Position numbers and translations under genes: made by a program. DNA of 15,964 nt from Acidobacteriota bacterium (GTDB lineage: Bacteria > Acidobacteriota > UBA6911 > RPQK01 > JADFOI01), in the NCBI GenBank assembly GCA_030624355.1, contig JAUXKG010000012.1, positions 1-15,964 on the forward strand. The letters are read 5' to 3'. Below, piece after piece: positions 15,321 to 15,964 of the stretch (its first letter is position 1; each line of letters starts with the position of its first letter). Under the pieces are notes generated by a model. That model saw only the letters and a list, made by a program, of their open reading frames with translations, was not told the DNA's origin and ran no database searches.

Positions 15321-15493
15321 AACACCTTTCTCCACCTCGGACATAGCTCTTTTCTGTCTGAATCTTGTCCAGCAGTATACTGGATGCAGAAAGGCTGTGA
15401 AAGTCCCAAGTGTGTGAACCGAAACACCTTGTTGGCAGGCCATGCTCTCTTGTTGAAGATGAAGACGGCACGAAGATCGTATCTGGTGGACTC

Positions 15494-15757
15494 TCATTTC
15501 CGTTTCAGGATAAGACTGTAGGTTGCGATGGCATAAACGGCTATGCCCAGCCACACAACATTGACAAAGGTAGAAGGATAGGCTCCATAGTGGACAGTAT
15601 TGATGATCAGAAAAGCGCTGCCCACCAGATTGAGCAATTGGTAAGCGGTGCTGTCACCGGAGACTCGTCTGGCTGAGACAAGAACGTAGGCAACCAGAAC
15701 GGCGGAGGCTCCCACCCAACCCAGAATATCGATCCATAGTTCGCTGTGTATGCTCAC
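15494..15757 (-). CDS. CBU_0592-type small membrane protein
   Basis: An 87-residue protein with three hydrophobic helices (about residues 8-28, 38-57 and 63-82). The pattern GWVGASAVLVAYVLVS, then YQLLNLVGSAFLIINTV, then YPSTFVNVVWLGIAVYA is that of small integral membrane proteins annotated as CBU_0592 family. Function is unknown. The start is GTG (15757-15755), preceded on the minus strand by a run of eight G that serves as Shine-Dalgarno (GGGGGGTG). The last charged residues LKRK should lie in the cytosol. Confidence 0.7.
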   Translation of the reverse strand: MSIHSELWIDILGWVGASAVLVAYVLVSARRVSGDSTAYQLLNLVGSAFLIINTVHYGAYPSTFVNVVWLGIAVYAIATYSLILKRK

Positions 15758-15964
15758 AATTCACCCCCCCCGTGCGCTTGCAAACTTCTCTCAAGAGGCT
15801 ACCGCAGCACACTATCATGGCGCTTCCCCGTCAACCAGGTGTTGCGCTTCCACGCCGCCGGGATGGTGTCCATTGAATTGACCCAATAAGTAAGCCCGAC
15901 TCCTGGATCCGGAACAGGACAGACAATTGTGCAAAAGGGTAAAACGAGTCTCGGAGAAGGGAGA

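Noticed and set aside
1..15964. CRISPR array, prophage or IS element
   Set aside because: No regularly spaced direct repeats, no transposase, integrase or phage structural gene were found; the only repeat element is the MITE-like one.

Overview
The window is a piece of bacterial chromosome. It has dense protein genes on both strands, Shine-Dalgarno sites, one tRNA gene with an encoded CCA end, and no phage, IS transposase or CRISPR genes. Several features point to a diderm bacterium that makes bacillithiol: bshB1 and bshA, a membrane-anchored lytic transglycosylase, a secreted PQQ-type dehydrogenase, a periplasmic octaheme cytochrome and a 7Fe ferredoxin. The adhesin-like C-terminal domain of the PQQ protein and the pseudopilin-like gene recall Acidobacteriota or related environmental phyla. 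That placement is an inference with low confidence.

Layout. At the left is an exported cupin protein (minus strand, 373-1002), then a large UPF0182 membrane protein (plus, 1465-4242). Next comes the most interesting unit, 4458-6600: a perfect 19-bp palindrome, an octaheme hydroxylamine-oxidoreductase-like cytochrome, and, starting on the base after its stop codon, an eight-helix membrane protein made of two copies of one four-helix unit. A secreted PQQ sugar dehydrogenase-like gene converges on this unit. It is broken by a single-base frameshift in its C-terminal domain (6743-8550, minus). A tRNA-Glu(UUC) gene (minus) has its own promoter.

The plus-strand middle holds a D-2-hydroxyacid dehydrogenase, a 7Fe ferredoxin with promoter and terminator, and two bacillithiol genes, bshB1 and bshA. 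These two are separated by a roughly 117-bp MITE-like palindromic element that touches the stop codon of the first gene and ends just before the ribosome binding site of the second. A lytic transglycosylase follows. The right end holds small genes: a DUF4190-like membrane protein (minus) divergent from a DUF427 protein (plus), a pseudopilin-like protein (minus) and a CBU_0592-type small membrane protein (minus).

How the genes work together. BshA makes GlcNAc-malate and BshB1 deacetylates it, which are the first two steps of bacillithiol synthesis; no BshC is present here. The octaheme cytochrome and its membrane partner look like a two-gene periplasmic nitrogen-redox module. The cytochrome has the octaheme HAO fold signature, but Phe stands where the cross-linking tyrosine of ammonia-oxidiser HAO is expected, so nitrite or hydroxylamine reduction is more likely than oxidation. 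The membrane protein places two matching His/Glu/Asn clusters on the predicted periplasmic face and may link the cytochrome to the quinone pool. This pairing is the best candidate for an undescribed system.
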